Assembly (NCBI RefSeq): GCF_007559335.1
Contig: NZ_VMBG01000001.1
Coordinates: 806,001 to 870,000 of the forward strand
Reading direction: 5' to 3'
Length of the DNA stretch: 64,000 nt
DNA from: Rariglobus hedericola
Lineage (GTDB): Bacteria; Verrucomicrobiota; Verrucomicrobiia; Opitutales; Opitutaceae
Positions within the stretch are counted from its first letter, which is position 1, and every line of letters begins with the position of its first letter. Below, in pieces: positions 18,084-27,754 of this stretch. The notes beneath the pieces are model-generated. The model worked only from the letters and a program-made list of their open reading frames with translations, ran no database searches and was not told the DNA's origin. The position numbers and the translations under genes were made by a program.

Positions 18084-21000
18084 ATGCAAGGCATTTTATT
18101 ACAGCCTGTTGTGCGAAAAAAAGTCCGCACATTCCGAACACAATCGGGCTTTGCCCTGCTTATCACCATAACATTGCTGGCTTTTTTGGTCCTTTTGCTC
18201 GTTTCGCTGGCCTCGCTCACACGTGTAGAAACACAGGTCGCTTCGAATAATCAGCAGATCGCCCAAGCCCGTCAAAACGCGCTCACCGCCCTTAACATCG
18301 CAATCGGCGAACTCCAGAAATACGCCGGCCCCGACCAACGCACCACCGCCCGGGCCGATCTCGATGCAACCCTGGTCAACGACACGCAGAAAAACGGTCG
18401 CTGGACCGGCGTCTACGGCAGCCGCGTGTCCTCCGACTATGGCGATACTCCGACCCAGATCGCCAACAAGATCGCGACCGTGTATGCATCGGCCTCCGGC
18501 ACCGACGCGGTCACCCAAACCGGATCCCTTCCCCGTAAAGGATCGCAGGCCATTCTGCTCAACTGGTTGGTCAGTGGGAACGAATCCAAAACGGGATTCT
18601 CGCCGTCAAGCGATGTAGCCGGGGACGGCCACATCACCCTCACGGAGACACCGGTCACGCCAACCTCCACCTATCACAAACCCGGCGACATGCCTGCCGG
18701 CGAAACGCTCGATCTTGCCGCAGTCATGCCCTCCGGCTCCCAGACCCAAGCCCTGCTGGTGGGTGCGGCGACCGCGTCCGCTGGATCGGACCGGGTCAGC
18801 GCCCCCTTGGTCAAAATTCAAGTGCCCGACAGCGCGCTCCCCGGTTTCGCCTCTGGCGGTTCCGGCAGTCAGACAGTCGGCCGCTACGCTTGGTGGGTGG
18901 GCGACGAGGGCATCAAGGCGCACGTCAATCTGGCGCCCGAAACGGGGACCGCATTGTTGCCGCCCTCATCACCCGCCAATGCATTTATCGCCGCGCAACG
19001 CACCGCGATCGAGCTGGTCGACAAAAAAAATCCAGTGGGTTCCACCGCCACGTTCAATAGCGCCGACCTCATCGGCTCGACAGCGTATGACCCGACGGGC
19101 CTCGCCATCAATCGGTTGGTGTCGGTGAACCAGCTCTCCGCGCTCAACTCAGGAGTATGGGAAACCGCCCGCAAGCTCCGCTTTCACGACCTCACCACCA
19201 CGTCCCGGTCCGTGCTGTCCGACACCTACGCAGGCGGTTTGAAGAAGGACCTCTCCTCCATCCTCGCCACCGGCGCGAGCTCGCCGGCGGACAGCGATCT
19301 GCTGTTCAAGCCGCCCTCCGGCGCCCTTCCCTACAGCCTGCCGTCCTGGGGCAAGCTGCGCACCTATGTGCAAAACACCGCCGGAGCCTCGGCGAGCAGT
19401 CCGCTGGTGCCGCGGCTGCCCACGCCCACCGACCCCGGGCTCTACCCGGTCATGACCTACTCCGACGTCCAGTTCGAATACATCGACACCGGCACCCAGA
19501 TCGCCCTCGCCGTCATTCCCCGCGTCGTGCTATGGAACCCCTACACCCGCCCGATCAAGGCTGCCCGTTACGAGTTCGGCCTGGTCAACGCCTCAGGGGT
19601 TTTCCAACTGATCAAGCGCGTCGATGGCTCCTCAACCTGGGAGATTGTGGACGGTCCCCGCCAAGTGGCTTACAATTGCGAAACCGCACCTCCCACCGGC
19701 AGCGGCAAGCCGCATTTCATGCGCTTCATTATCGACGCCTCCGAAGATATACCTCCGGGCGTCAGCTACACCTATGGATTGACCGGTTCATCCGTCTACA
19801 GCGCGCCCTACGGCTCGAAACCGACGAACATACTCAGGCGCACCGCCACGCCCGGATACGCGATGATCAGCACGGGCAAAAGCACCGCCCCCAATGAGTT
19901 TTACCGCATCAAGGCATCGACCAGCGTCACCGGCATCCAATTTCAATTCCAAGGTGCCGTTTCGACCTACCTTGGCTTGGACCCCGACCTGCACACCAAC
20001 CGCAGCCCGCTTCCCGTCTGGCCTCCGGACGGAACGACCAACAACCAATGGTATCAAGCCTACATGAACATGGGCTTTTCCGGCTCAATCAGCGCCTACG
20101 CGACTCCGGCGCAGCGCTCGATCAACTCCTCGCTGCCCTATCTTCAGAACGATGATGATCCTTATGACGACAACCCTCCCGCCAACAACACCGGCGTAAC
20201 CCTGCTCTCCACCCCCGGCACCCAAAAGTGGGGCACCGTCGTCTATCACCTGCTGGCCAGCCGCCAACGTTATCTGGTGGTGGCCAACCCCCGGGCCGAA
20301 GGTATGGGCGTGCCTCCATTGGGCACCGTGGACGGGCGCCGCGGTAAATCGGTCAACTTCACGCCTGGATATAACGGTGCCGAAAAACTGGCCTCCATGA
20401 CCGCGTCCGGCGAGGTCTCCTCGATCCGGGACTTCAAGTTGGTCAGCGGCACTCCCGAAAACAGCATTCTTTTCGAGCAGCGGCGCGAAGACCAACCCTT
20501 CATGTCCATCGGCCAGCTCCAGCATGCCGAAGTTTCTCCGAGCATGTATCATCCGGCCTACTTGATCGGAAATGCCAACGCGCCCTCCATTCGCTTCACC
20601 AGCGCCGTGGATCAAGACCGTCCCCTGCTCCAAACCTACAATTACGACGCCAGCAAAATGAACACCAATGACAGCCTCCGCGCTGGTGATAGCTACGACG
20701 TCCAATATCTGGTCAACCGCATACTCTGGGATCGTTACTTCGTTTCCACTGTTCCCAACGACGGCACCAATGCGGCCGGAGTCACGAATATCCCCGACAT
20801 CCTGCCCAACCCCCGCCACGTCTGGCTGCCCGGCGCCGACACGCTGAGCGATGCCGACAAACGCAACGCCGACCTCGTCGCCGCCCACCTCATGCTCAAG
20901 GGCGGCTTCAACATCAACTCCACGTCCGAGCAGGCTTGGCGCGCCGTGCTGGGCGGTCTCAACCGGCTCAACTACAGCAACGCCACGCCCGACAATCCCG

Positions 21001-21800
21001 CCGGAGCCGCGCTCCCCCGCTTCTCCGATCCACCGCCGTCCTTAGTGCAATTTCCCACCCCTCCGCCCAACCGTTTCGACTGGGCGTTCACAGGCTACCG
21101 CGCGCTCACCGACACCCAGATCGCCACGCTCGCCAAGACCATCGTCGCCGAGATACGCAACCGCGGCCCCTTCGTCTCTATGGGCGACTTCGTCAACCGC
21201 CGCCTGCGCGACAATCCCGACACCACCGTCACCAGCATCGGCAACGAGCCCCGCTCCGGACTGCCGTTCAACTACCGTGAATCCGTCAAGGGCACTCTGC
21301 ACGAAGCCCTCGACCGCACTCCCACCTCGGGTGCCGCCTCGATCAACAATAGCATGGGCAAACCTCCCTTCAACACCACCAACTTCAGCAGTATCGACAT
21401 CGACACCACCTATTCGATCGTTGATGGCGAGGCGATGCGTGGCGGCGATTACGACCGCATCGTGCGGGTCGCTCCCTACAGCAACCTCGAAGCCAACGCC
21501 CCGCAGTTCCTGACGCAGGCCGACATCCTATCGGCCATCGGCCCCGGTCTATCGGCGCGTTCCGACACCTTCACTATCCGCACCTACGGAGACGTGCAAA
21601 ATCCTCTCACCGGAGAGATCACCGGTCGCGCCTGGTGCGAAGCCACCGTCCAACGCACCGTCGAGCCCGTCAACCGCCGGAGCACCAACGCCTCCAACCC
21701 CGACTACAACGAACCTGCCGCCGGCACGGCCTCCCAGCCCGACTTTGGCCGACGCTTCAAAATCATCTCCTTCCGATGGCTCTCCTCCAACGAAATCTAA
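18084..21800 (+). CDS. Very long PilX-like exported protein, resembles Verru_Chthon cassette protein A
   Basis: The 1238-residue protein starts with a basic N-terminus and a pilin-like hydrophobic helix (QSGFALLITITLLAFLVLLL), then QARQNALTALNIAIGELQKY. That fits PilX-type minor pilins, where the position-5 Glu is missing (Ile here). The rest is a large extracytoplasmic domain with no motif I can name. N-terminus, length and order agree with the Verru_Chthon cassette A family of Verrucomicrobiota, from memory; the family match is not proven. The protein probably sits in the inner membrane or a pseudopilus. The next gene overlaps it by 25 bp, indicating translational coupling. Operator copy 4 is directly upstream. 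Why a pilin-like cassette heads a polysaccharide operon is unknown. Confidence 0.72.
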   Translation: MQGILLQPVVRKKVRTFRTQSGFALLITITLLAFLVLLLVSLASLTRVETQVASNNQQIAQARQNALTALNIAIGELQKYAGPDQRTTARADLDATLVNDTQKNGRWTGVYGSRVSSDYGDTPTQIANKIATVYASASGTDAVTQTGSLPRKGSQAILLNWLVSGNESKTGFSPSSDVAGDGHITLTETPVTPTSTYHKPGDMPAGETLDLAAVMPSGSQTQALLVGAATASAGSDRVSAPLVKIQVPDSALPGFASGGSGSQTVGRYAWWVGDEGIKAHVNLAPETGTALLPPSSPANAFIAAQRTAIELVDKKNPVGSTATFNSADLIGSTAYDPTGLAINRLVSVNQLSALNSGVWETARKLRFHDLTTTSRSVLSDTYAGGLKKDLSSILATGASSPADSDLLFKPPSGALPYSLPSWGKLRTYVQNTAGASASSPLVPRLPTPTDPGLYPVMTYSDVQFEYIDTGTQIALAVIPRVVLWNPYTRPIKAARYEFGLVNASGVFQLIKRVDGSSTWEIVDGPRQVAYNCETAPPTGSGKPHFMRFIIDASEDIPPGVSYTYGLTGSSVYSAPYGSKPTNILRRTATPGYAMISTGKSTAPNEFYRIKASTSVTGIQFQFQGAVSTYLGLDPDLHTNRSPLPVWPPDGTTNNQWYQAYMNMGFSGSISAYATPAQRSINSSLPYLQNDDDPYDDNPPANNTGVTLLSTPGTQKWGTVVYHLLASRQRYLVVANPRAEGMGVPPLGTVDGRRGKSVNFTPGYNGAEKLASMTASGEVSSIRDFKLVSGTPENSILFEQRREDQPFMSIGQLQHAEVSPSMYHPAYLIGNANAPSIRFTSAVDQDRPLLQTYNYDASKMNTNDSLRAGDSYDVQYLVNRILWDRYFVSTVPNDGTNAAGVTNIPDILPNPRHVWLPGADTLSDADKRNADLVAAHLMLKGGFNINSTSEQAWRAVLGGLNRLNYSNATPDNPAGAALPRFSDPPPSLVQFPTPPPNRFDWAFTGYRALTDTQIATLAKTIVAEIRNRGPFVSMGDFVNRRLRDNPDTTVTSIGNEPRSGLPFNYRESVKGTLHEALDRTPTSGAASINNSMGKPPFNTTNFSSIDIDTTYSIVDGEAMRGGDYDRIVRVAPYSNLEANAPQFLTQADILSAIGPGLSARSDTFTIRTYGDVQNPLTGEITGRAWCEATVQRTVEPVNRRSTNASNPDYNEPAAGTASQPDFGRRFKIISFRWLSSNEI

Positions 21801-22522
21801 TCCTCGGGCTGGTCGCGTTCCTGTGCCTGGCCGTCGCTCCCACCCGGGCTGCCCCGTCCGCGCAATCCTGGCCAAACACCTTCAAGGCCATCATTATTGC
21901 CCGCGATCTGACCGTCATCGGAGACCTCTACTACGATGTCGGCAAAACCCAGGTGCTCTTTTCGGCAAGCACCCAGCGGCTATCCCGAGCCTATCCCGTT
22001 CCCCCGGATCGCAAGATCGAGATCTATCGTCTGCAACCCGCCGTGCCCCCCGAGATCACGCCGACCAAGGTGCCCGTCGCCGAAATCACATTCACCGAGG
22101 GCGGTCCGTGGCTGGTGCTCATGGCCGCCGCCCAAACCGCCGGCGTCACCACTCGGATTCAGCCCCAGGTTATCGACGCCTCACTGAATGCCCATCCGCA
22201 GCGAACCGTTCGTATTTATAACTTTTCCCAAGACGCCATGGCCATCAGCGCAGGTGACGAGAGGTTTTCCCTCACACGCGGCCAGGCACGACTGGTTTCC
22301 TACCCCAACTCGACGACGCCCGCACTCTGGCTGAAATGCGCGGTGCCCAAGGTGGACGACTGGTCCTTGGAAATCAGCTCTGCCCAAACCATCGTGCCCG
22401 GAAACACCCGCGCCCTGTGGCTGCTCTACGACCAGCCGGGCACTCCCGAAAACCCGCAAAGCAGCATCGCCATCCGCAATCTGGTCGAACCGCTGCCCGA
22501 GCCCGAAAAAACGGACAAGTAG
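21776..22522 (+). CDS. Exported protein of unknown function, translationally coupled to the 18084 gene
   Basis: The protein has 248 residues. The start at 21776 lies inside the end of the previous gene (25-bp overlap in another frame) and gives a signal peptide (MALLQRNLILGLVAFLCLAV, then APTRAAPS). The mature part has an even mix of beta-like segments, two of them VRIYNFSQDAMAISAGDERF and RALWLLYDQPGTPENPQ. No family is recognised. The overlap suggests a fixed partner of the long PilX-like protein, possibly a periplasmic component of the same assembly. It ends 50 bp before the SDR gene with no terminator between them. Confidence 0.72.
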   Translation: MALLQRNLILGLVAFLCLAVAPTRAAPSAQSWPNTFKAIIIARDLTVIGDLYYDVGKTQVLFSASTQRLSRAYPVPPDRKIEIYRLQPAVPPEITPTKVPVAEITFTEGGPWLVLMAAAQTAGVTTRIQPQVIDASLNAHPQRTVRIYNFSQDAMAISAGDERFSLTRGQARLVSYPNSTTPALWLKCAVPKVDDWSLEISSAQTIVPGNTRALWLLYDQPGTPENPQSSIAIRNLVEPLPEPEKTDK

Positions 22523-22572
22523 GACCACTCGCCAAAAGATAACTCCGCGCCCGCCTTTTGTTTTCTCCGTCC

Positions 22573-23358
22573 ATGAACTCACCGGATAAACTCTCCGCCA
22601 AACCCCTCGTCCTCATCACCGGCGCCTGCGGCTTCCTCGGCCAGTCGCTGGTCTCCGAATTCCAAGCCGCCGGCTTCGCCGTGCGCGCCTTCGACGTCGT
22701 CCCGCCTCCCGCCGGCTGCACGCCGGACGAGTTTCAGGTCGGCGACGTGTCGGACGTCGCCTCGGTCGCCAAGGCCTGCGCCGGCGTGGATGCCCTCGTT
22801 CTTTCCCACATGGCTCCCCAGCGCGCCTACGAAACCGCCGCGCTGCCTTTCGACATCAACGTCAAGGGCACCGCCCTCCTCTGCGCCGAGGCCGCCAAAC
22901 AGGGCATCAAACGCGTCGTCCTCATCTCCAGCATCACCGTGGTGGACGGCTACCGCGCCTCGGGCCAACGATTCCTTCGCAGTCTTCCTCCGCTGCCGAT
23001 CGGCCTCTACGGACTGACCAAGCACCTCCAGGAACAGATCATCGATTTCCATCAGCGCGCCGGCCACTTCACCGCCGTCTCGCTCCGCCCCGCCTACGTC
23101 ACCGACGCCGACACGCTCACGGATAAATACCAGCGTCAGAAGCCGTCCGTGAACTGGCAGTTCATCGACCGCCGCGACATCGCCGGCGCCGCCATCGCCG
23201 CACTCACCACCGCCCGGAACGCGCAAGGCACGTATTTTATCCACGGCCACCGCGACGGCCCGACTCACATGGAAACGGAACCCACCGCCCGCGAACTCTG
23301 CTGGACCCCGCGCTTCGATTTCTCCAACTGGCCCGACGACGCGCCCGCCGCCACCTGA
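22573..23358 (+). CDS. NAD(P)-dependent epimerase/dehydratase (extended SDR)
   Basis: The 261-residue cytoplasmic protein has the extended-SDR Rossmann motif TGACGFLG near residues 17-24, a Ser in LISSITVVDG, and the catalytic Tyr-x3-Lys in YGLTKHLQEQ. At 261 residues it is shorter than sugar-nucleotide epimerases of this class (about 310-340) and resembles uronate dehydrogenase-like or related sugar-dehydrogenase SDRs. It lies 10 bp before a TIM-barrel isomerase gene. A role in oxidising or epimerising a sugar released from the polysaccharide is likely. Uronate dehydrogenase is a reasonable but unproven guess given the uronate lyases nearby. Confidence 0.82.
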   Translation: MNSPDKLSAKPLVLITGACGFLGQSLVSEFQAAGFAVRAFDVVPPPAGCTPDEFQVGDVSDVASVAKACAGVDALVLSHMAPQRAYETAALPFDINVKGTALLCAEAAKQGIKRVVLISSITVVDGYRASGQRFLRSLPPLPIGLYGLTKHLQEQIIDFHQRAGHFTAVSLRPAYVTDADTLTDKYQRQKPSVNWQFIDRRDIAGAAIAALTTARNAQGTYFIHGHRDGPTHMETEPTARELCWTPRFDFSNWPDDAPAAT

Positions 23359-23368
23359 TCATTCCAAG

Positions 23369-24190
23369 ATGACAGCCACGACCTCGCGCACCTTCACCCG
23401 TGCCTTCTCCACGCTCGGCTGCGCCGACCTCCCGCTGGAAAAGATTTTCGATCTGGCTCAGCGCCACGGTATCCCCTCCGTGGAACTGCGCGCGATGGAC
23501 GGCACGATCAATCTCACGGAGCGCCTGGAAAACATATTTCTCTTCCACAAGGATTTCGCGGGCCGCATCGAACAAACTCCCGTGCGTATTTGTTCTCTCG
23601 ATACTTCTTTCCGGCTTTCCGAAAACACCGATGCCGAACGCACCGCCCTGCTCCGATTCGTGCCGTGGGCCGAGGCCGCCGGCATCCCCCGTCTGCGCGT
23701 CTTCGACGGCGCGGGGTTCAATGAAAACCCTGGGCTCACGCGCGCGCTCGACACCCTCGACTGGTGGTGCGACCTGCGCTCCGCGCGCGGCTGGAGGGTC
23801 GATCTCATGATCGAAACGCACGACTCCCTGCTCCGCGCTCCACTCATTCTCCGCTTCCTCGAACGCGCCCCCACAGGCACCGCGATACTCTGGGATTCCC
23901 ATCACACCTGGCGGCTGGGCGGTGAAACGCCCACGGACACCTGGCGCGCCATCGGCCCACACGTTGTCCACATCCACGTGAAGGACAGCGTCTCCAAGCG
24001 CGACGGGCACAACGCTTACACCTATATTCCGTGCGGACAAGGCGAGTTCCCCATGGCTGATTTGCTCAAAGCGCTGTCGAAGGACGCTTACTCCGGCGTC
24101 GTCAGCTTGGAGTGGGAACGCCTGTGGCACCCCGGCATCCCTCCGCTCGAAGAATCCCTTTCCTCTGCTTCAACCCATAACTGGTGGTAA
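23369..24190 (+). CDS. Sugar phosphate isomerase/epimerase-like TIM barrel (AP endonuclease 2 superfamily)
   Basis: The 273-residue protein fits the xylose-isomerase-like TIM barrel. Metal-binding and catalytic features include an early GIPSVELRAMDG, then DLMIETHDSLLR with a conserved Glu, ILWDSHHTWRLGGETP with Asp and His pair, HVHIHVKDS-like VVHIHVKDSVSKRD, and a final VVSLEWERLWHPG with Glu. These are the usual positions for a divalent-metal keto/aldose isomerase or 3-epimerase. No signal peptide. It is 10 bp after the SDR gene and 15 bp before the lyase gene. Substrate unknown; it is paralogous in fold only to the protein at 47316. Confidence 0.82.
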   Translation: MTATTSRTFTRAFSTLGCADLPLEKIFDLAQRHGIPSVELRAMDGTINLTERLENIFLFHKDFAGRIEQTPVRICSLDTSFRLSENTDAERTALLRFVPWAEAAGIPRLRVFDGAGFNENPGLTRALDTLDWWCDLRSARGWRVDLMIETHDSLLRAPLILRFLERAPTGTAILWDSHHTWRLGGETPTDTWRAIGPHVVHIHVKDSVSKRDGHNAYTYIPCGQGEFPMADLLKALSKDAYSGVVSLEWERLWHPGIPPLEESLSSASTHNWW

Positions 24191-24205
24191 AGCCTCTACC
24201 TTCAA

Positions 24206-27200
24206 ATGATACCCCGCTCCTTAACCCTGCCCATTCTCGCTTTCGTCCTTTCGTTGGTCAGCGCCACCTCCGCGTTCAGCCAAACCCTCTACGACGCCGC
24301 GCGCCCCGAACTCGGCGCCACCGCCAAGGGCACCAACTCCAGCTTCAACCGTGACTGGCCCGCCGGCCGCGCGCTCGGTATCACCAAGGGCAGCGGCACC
24401 ATCTTCAACCCATTCGAGGGCGCCACCATCGACGTCCGCCTCGTCATTCCCGTTCAAATCGCCGCCATCGAGATCACCGGCCTCGACTACGCCAGCACCC
24501 GCCAAGTCTCGGGCGTCGATGTCTTTATCGACGACAAAAAAGTCGCCTCCGCTCCCCTCCCCGACGCTCCCGGACAACCCACTCGCATCGCCATCCCCGG
24601 TTCACCCGTCAGCCAGCGCGTCCGCCTCGTCGCCACCGGCGGACACCCCAATCGCACCGACAAAAACGGCAAAAAAGGCCCCGACTGGGGCGGCTTCGGC
24701 AAGATCGCCGTGCTCTCCCCGCTCGATCTCTCGGAGAAGCTCAAGCCCGTGGACAACTACACCGTCACGAGTTCGCCCGCCTTCATCGCCGCCACCACCC
24801 AATCCCGCGCCAAGCCCCAAGTGTCCGTTTACGGCGAACCCCGCCAGGCCCAAGGCCATCCCCGCACATTGTGGGACAAGCAGGACGTCGCCCACTTCCG
24901 CGCGATGATCAAAACCTCCCCGCTGCTCGCCTCCCAATACGCCGCGCTCAAAAAAGCCATGGACGAGCGCATCGCCTTGCCCATCGCGTTGCCCGTTCCC
25001 GTCCAAGGTCCCGACGGAAAATGGACGCACCTCCCCGAAAATCCCAACGGTCGCATCCACAACGAATTTTCCCTGCACATCTCTAACCTCGCCACGATCT
25101 ACGCCCTGTCCGGCGAGGAAAAATACGCCAACTACGCCCGCCGCTTCCTGCTCGCCTACGCCGACAACTTCGAGAAATACGCGCCCGGCAACCGCCCCGG
25201 TTTCGCCCACGACCAGGGCAAGCTCTTCGACCAACGTCTCTCCGACGCCACGTGGCTGATCCCCGTCGCACGCGGCTACGACATCATCTACAACTCTCCT
25301 TCGATCACTCCGGAAAACCGCCGTCACATCGAGGACAACCTCCTCAAGGCCTCCGCCAAGTTCATCGCCGCCAACCAACACGTCCTGCGCGGCCCCACCA
25401 ACTGGTCGGCCATCTGCACCACCGCCGTGCTCATCACCGGTTACGCCACCGATGACGACGCCTTGATCCAGCTCGCCATGTATGGCCCCAACGGAACTCG
25501 CGAGAAACCGAACGGCGGCGTCCTGCTCCACTTCAGCGACAAGACCATCGGCTCCGACGGCCTCTGGTCCGAAGGCGCCATCGGCTACCAGTTCATGGCC
25601 ATGCAATCCGTCATCGCCGACGCCGAGATCCTCTGGCGCAACGGCATCGACATGTATCGTTACCGCGACGGAGCCCTCAAAAAACTCTTCGATTCCGCCA
25701 TCGCCTACGCCTACCCCGACCTGAAGACGCCCGCCGCCAACGACTCCGGCAGCGCCTCCATCGTGGGCCGCGAATCCTACCTCTACGAATACGGCTATCT
25801 TCGTTACCGCGATCCGCGCTACCTGCTCGTGCTCGACCATCCCGAAGCCTCGCCGCGCATCGACGTCCGCTTCCAGCAATTCCCCGTCTCCGTCCTCTAC
25901 GACCGCGCCGACGACGCCCGCATGCCGCCCGTCGAATGGCTCAGCGAACACTTCAACGACGTCGGCTACGGCATCCTGCGCAACACCTCCGCCAACGGCA
26001 CCGTCAGCCTCATGCTCGACTACGGTCCCAACCGTTCCCACGGCCATCCCGACAAGCTCAACATCGACTTGTGGACCACCAAGACCGGCATCCTCGCCCC
26101 CGACCCCGGCATCGTCTGGTATGAACAACCGCTCTATCGCAACTGGTATCACACGACCGTCGCCCACAACGCCCTCGTGGTGGACGAACAGGACCAGATC
26201 CCCAGCGGCGGCTCCCTGCTCGTTTACGGTTTCGGCGACACCTTCGCCATGCAGCGTGCGAACGCCTTGGACGCCGCCCCCGGCGTCGTGCAGGACCGCG
26301 CCGTCTTCGTCACCGCCGATTACGTCGCCGACGTGTTCGGCGCCTTCGCCCGCCTGCCGCGCAAGTTCGACCTCGCCTGGCATCTCCTCGGGAATTTCTC
26401 GACCGAGCTTCCGCTCAAACCCGTCGAGCTGCCCAAGCCGCGCGAACCCGGTTACTCCGAACTGGCCGCCACCAATTCCGCCCGCACGTCCTCCAGCTGG
26501 CAGGCCGCCTTCCAAGTCAAAGATGCGCCCGTCCGTTTCCACGCCGCCGCCGCCGGCGACACCGAGGTCATCACCGGCGACGGCTGGTTTGGCCGCGATC
26601 GTCCGAAAGCGCTCATCCAGCGCCGCGAAACCAACCAGACCGTTTACGGCAGCGTAATCGACGTCTCCGCCGCCGCTGAGCCGTTCGTAAAATCAACCAC
26701 CCTCGACGGCTCGCTCGAAAAAGGCCGCGCGCTTCTCACCGTGGCCACTGCGCGCGGCGAAGACCTGTGCTTCGTCGCGTATCGTCCCGGCAACTACACG
26801 GTCGGCGGACTGGAAACCGACGCCCTCCAGGCCTTCGTCCGCCGCGAAGGCAACCACACCACCGGCCTGATGCTCGGCGGTGGCCGCACCCTCAAGACCG
26901 CCGACGCCCGCCTGAGCCTGTCCGCCCCCGGCATCGTCGCCCTCGAAAAAGCCGACACCGGCGCCTACGTACTTTCCAACCTTTCCGAGCTCCCGCTGCA
27001 GGTCACCCTCGACTTCGCTCCGCTCAAGGCGACTGAGGCCTACCCCATCGACGCCTCCGGCCGCCGCACCGGCGCCGCCACCCCGGTCACCTCCACGATC
27101 TCCCTGAACGCCGGACAAAAAATCGAATTCGCTCCTCGCGGCCAGCCGGGCATCCAAGAAACCCGCACCGCCATGCTCCGCCAGCGCCAGGCGGAACAGG

Positions 27201-27754
27201 CCAACGCGTTGAAAGCCGAGCGTGATGCCGCCGCCGTTCGTTCGCAGGCCCGCGCCCGCGAAGCCGCCGCCCATCCCGCCCCTGCGAAGACCCTCGTGGT
27301 CGTGCAAGCCGAGACCTTGGCCAACCAAGGCGAAGGCAAGGTCAACGTGGCCACCAACAAGACCGGCCAGGTCGGCACCTCCTTTGCCGGTTGGAACGAC
27401 GAAGGCCACTGGCTCGAATGGGAGGTCACCGTTCCCGCCGACGGTTATTACAACGTGTCGCTCGTTTATTGCACGCAGCTCAACAACGGCGAACGCGAGA
27501 TTCAGGTGAACGGCGTCGTCCAGGAGCCCTACGCTCCGTTCCGTCTTCCCGCCACCGGGGGCTACTCCAACGGCACCGACGACTGGCGTCTCTTCACCGC
27601 GCAAGACCCGATCACCAGCACTCCGCTCCTCGTCCAGTTCAAAGCCGGCAAAAACAGCCTTCGTCTCACCAACGCCAACGGGCTCGCCGCCAACCTCGAT
27701 TACCTCATCGTCTCCAGCCCCGACGTTTCCCCGCAACGTATCTCCCCAAAATGA
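24206..27754 (+). CDS. Multidomain heparinase II/III-like lyase with C-terminal carbohydrate-binding module
   Basis: The 1182-residue exported protein has a signal peptide (MIPRSLTLPILAFVLSLVSA, then TSAFSQ). Residues about 30-165 form a discoidin-like beta domain (FNPFEGATIDVRLVIPVQIA). Residues about 215-520 are the alpha toroid (HPRTLWDKQDVAHFRAMIK). A heparinase II/III beta-sandwich follows near 590-720 (NRSHGHPDKLNIDLW with the conserved His; then WYHTTVAHNALVVDEQ). A charged helical linker of Ala, Arg, Glu and Gln lies near 985-1025. The last 150 residues are a CBM6/35-like module (VQAETLANQGEG, then GHWLEWEVTVPADGYYNVSL and NLDYLIVSS). This is the largest lyase in the operon. The next gene overlaps its stop codon by 4 bp (ATGA). 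Confidence 0.85.
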   Translation: MIPRSLTLPILAFVLSLVSATSAFSQTLYDAARPELGATAKGTNSSFNRDWPAGRALGITKGSGTIFNPFEGATIDVRLVIPVQIAAIEITGLDYASTRQVSGVDVFIDDKKVASAPLPDAPGQPTRIAIPGSPVSQRVRLVATGGHPNRTDKNGKKGPDWGGFGKIAVLSPLDLSEKLKPVDNYTVTSSPAFIAATTQSRAKPQVSVYGEPRQAQGHPRTLWDKQDVAHFRAMIKTSPLLASQYAALKKAMDERIALPIALPVPVQGPDGKWTHLPENPNGRIHNEFSLHISNLATIYALSGEEKYANYARRFLLAYADNFEKYAPGNRPGFAHDQGKLFDQRLSDATWLIPVARGYDIIYNSPSITPENRRHIEDNLLKASAKFIAANQHVLRGPTNWSAICTTAVLITGYATDDDALIQLAMYGPNGTREKPNGGVLLHFSDKTIGSDGLWSEGAIGYQFMAMQSVIADAEILWRNGIDMYRYRDGALKKLFDSAIAYAYPDLKTPAANDSGSASIVGRESYLYEYGYLRYRDPRYLLVLDHPEASPRIDVRFQQFPVSVLYDRADDARMPPVEWLSEHFNDVGYGILRNTSANGTVSLMLDYGPNRSHGHPDKLNIDLWTTKTGILAPDPGIVWYEQPLYRNWYHTTVAHNALVVDEQDQIPSGGSLLVYGFGDTFAMQRANALDAAPGVVQDRAVFVTADYVADVFGAFARLPRKFDLAWHLLGNFSTELPLKPVELPKPREPGYSELAATNSARTSSSWQAAFQVKDAPVRFHAAAAGDTEVITGDGWFGRDRPKALIQRRETNQTVYGSVIDVSAAAEPFVKSTTLDGSLEKGRALLTVATARGEDLCFVAYRPGNYTVGGLETDALQAFVRREGNHTTGLMLGGGRTLKTADARLSLSAPGIVALEKADTGAYVLSNLSELPLQVTLDFAPLKATEAYPIDASGRRTGAATPVTSTISLNAGQKIEFAPRGQPGIQETRTAMLRQRQAEQANALKAERDAAAVRSQARAREAAAHPAPAKTLVVVQAETLANQGEGKVNVATNKTGQVGTSFAGWNDEGHWLEWEVTVPADGYYNVSLVYCTQLNNGEREIQVNGVVQEPYAPFRLPATGGYSNGTDDWRLFTAQDPITSTPLLVQFKAGKNSLRLTNANGLAANLDYLIVSSPDVSPQRISPK

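Noticed and set aside
24602-26542. Minus-strand open frame of more than 600 codons opposite the second lyase
   Set aside because: Same reason: a composition-driven mirror frame of a clear coding region.
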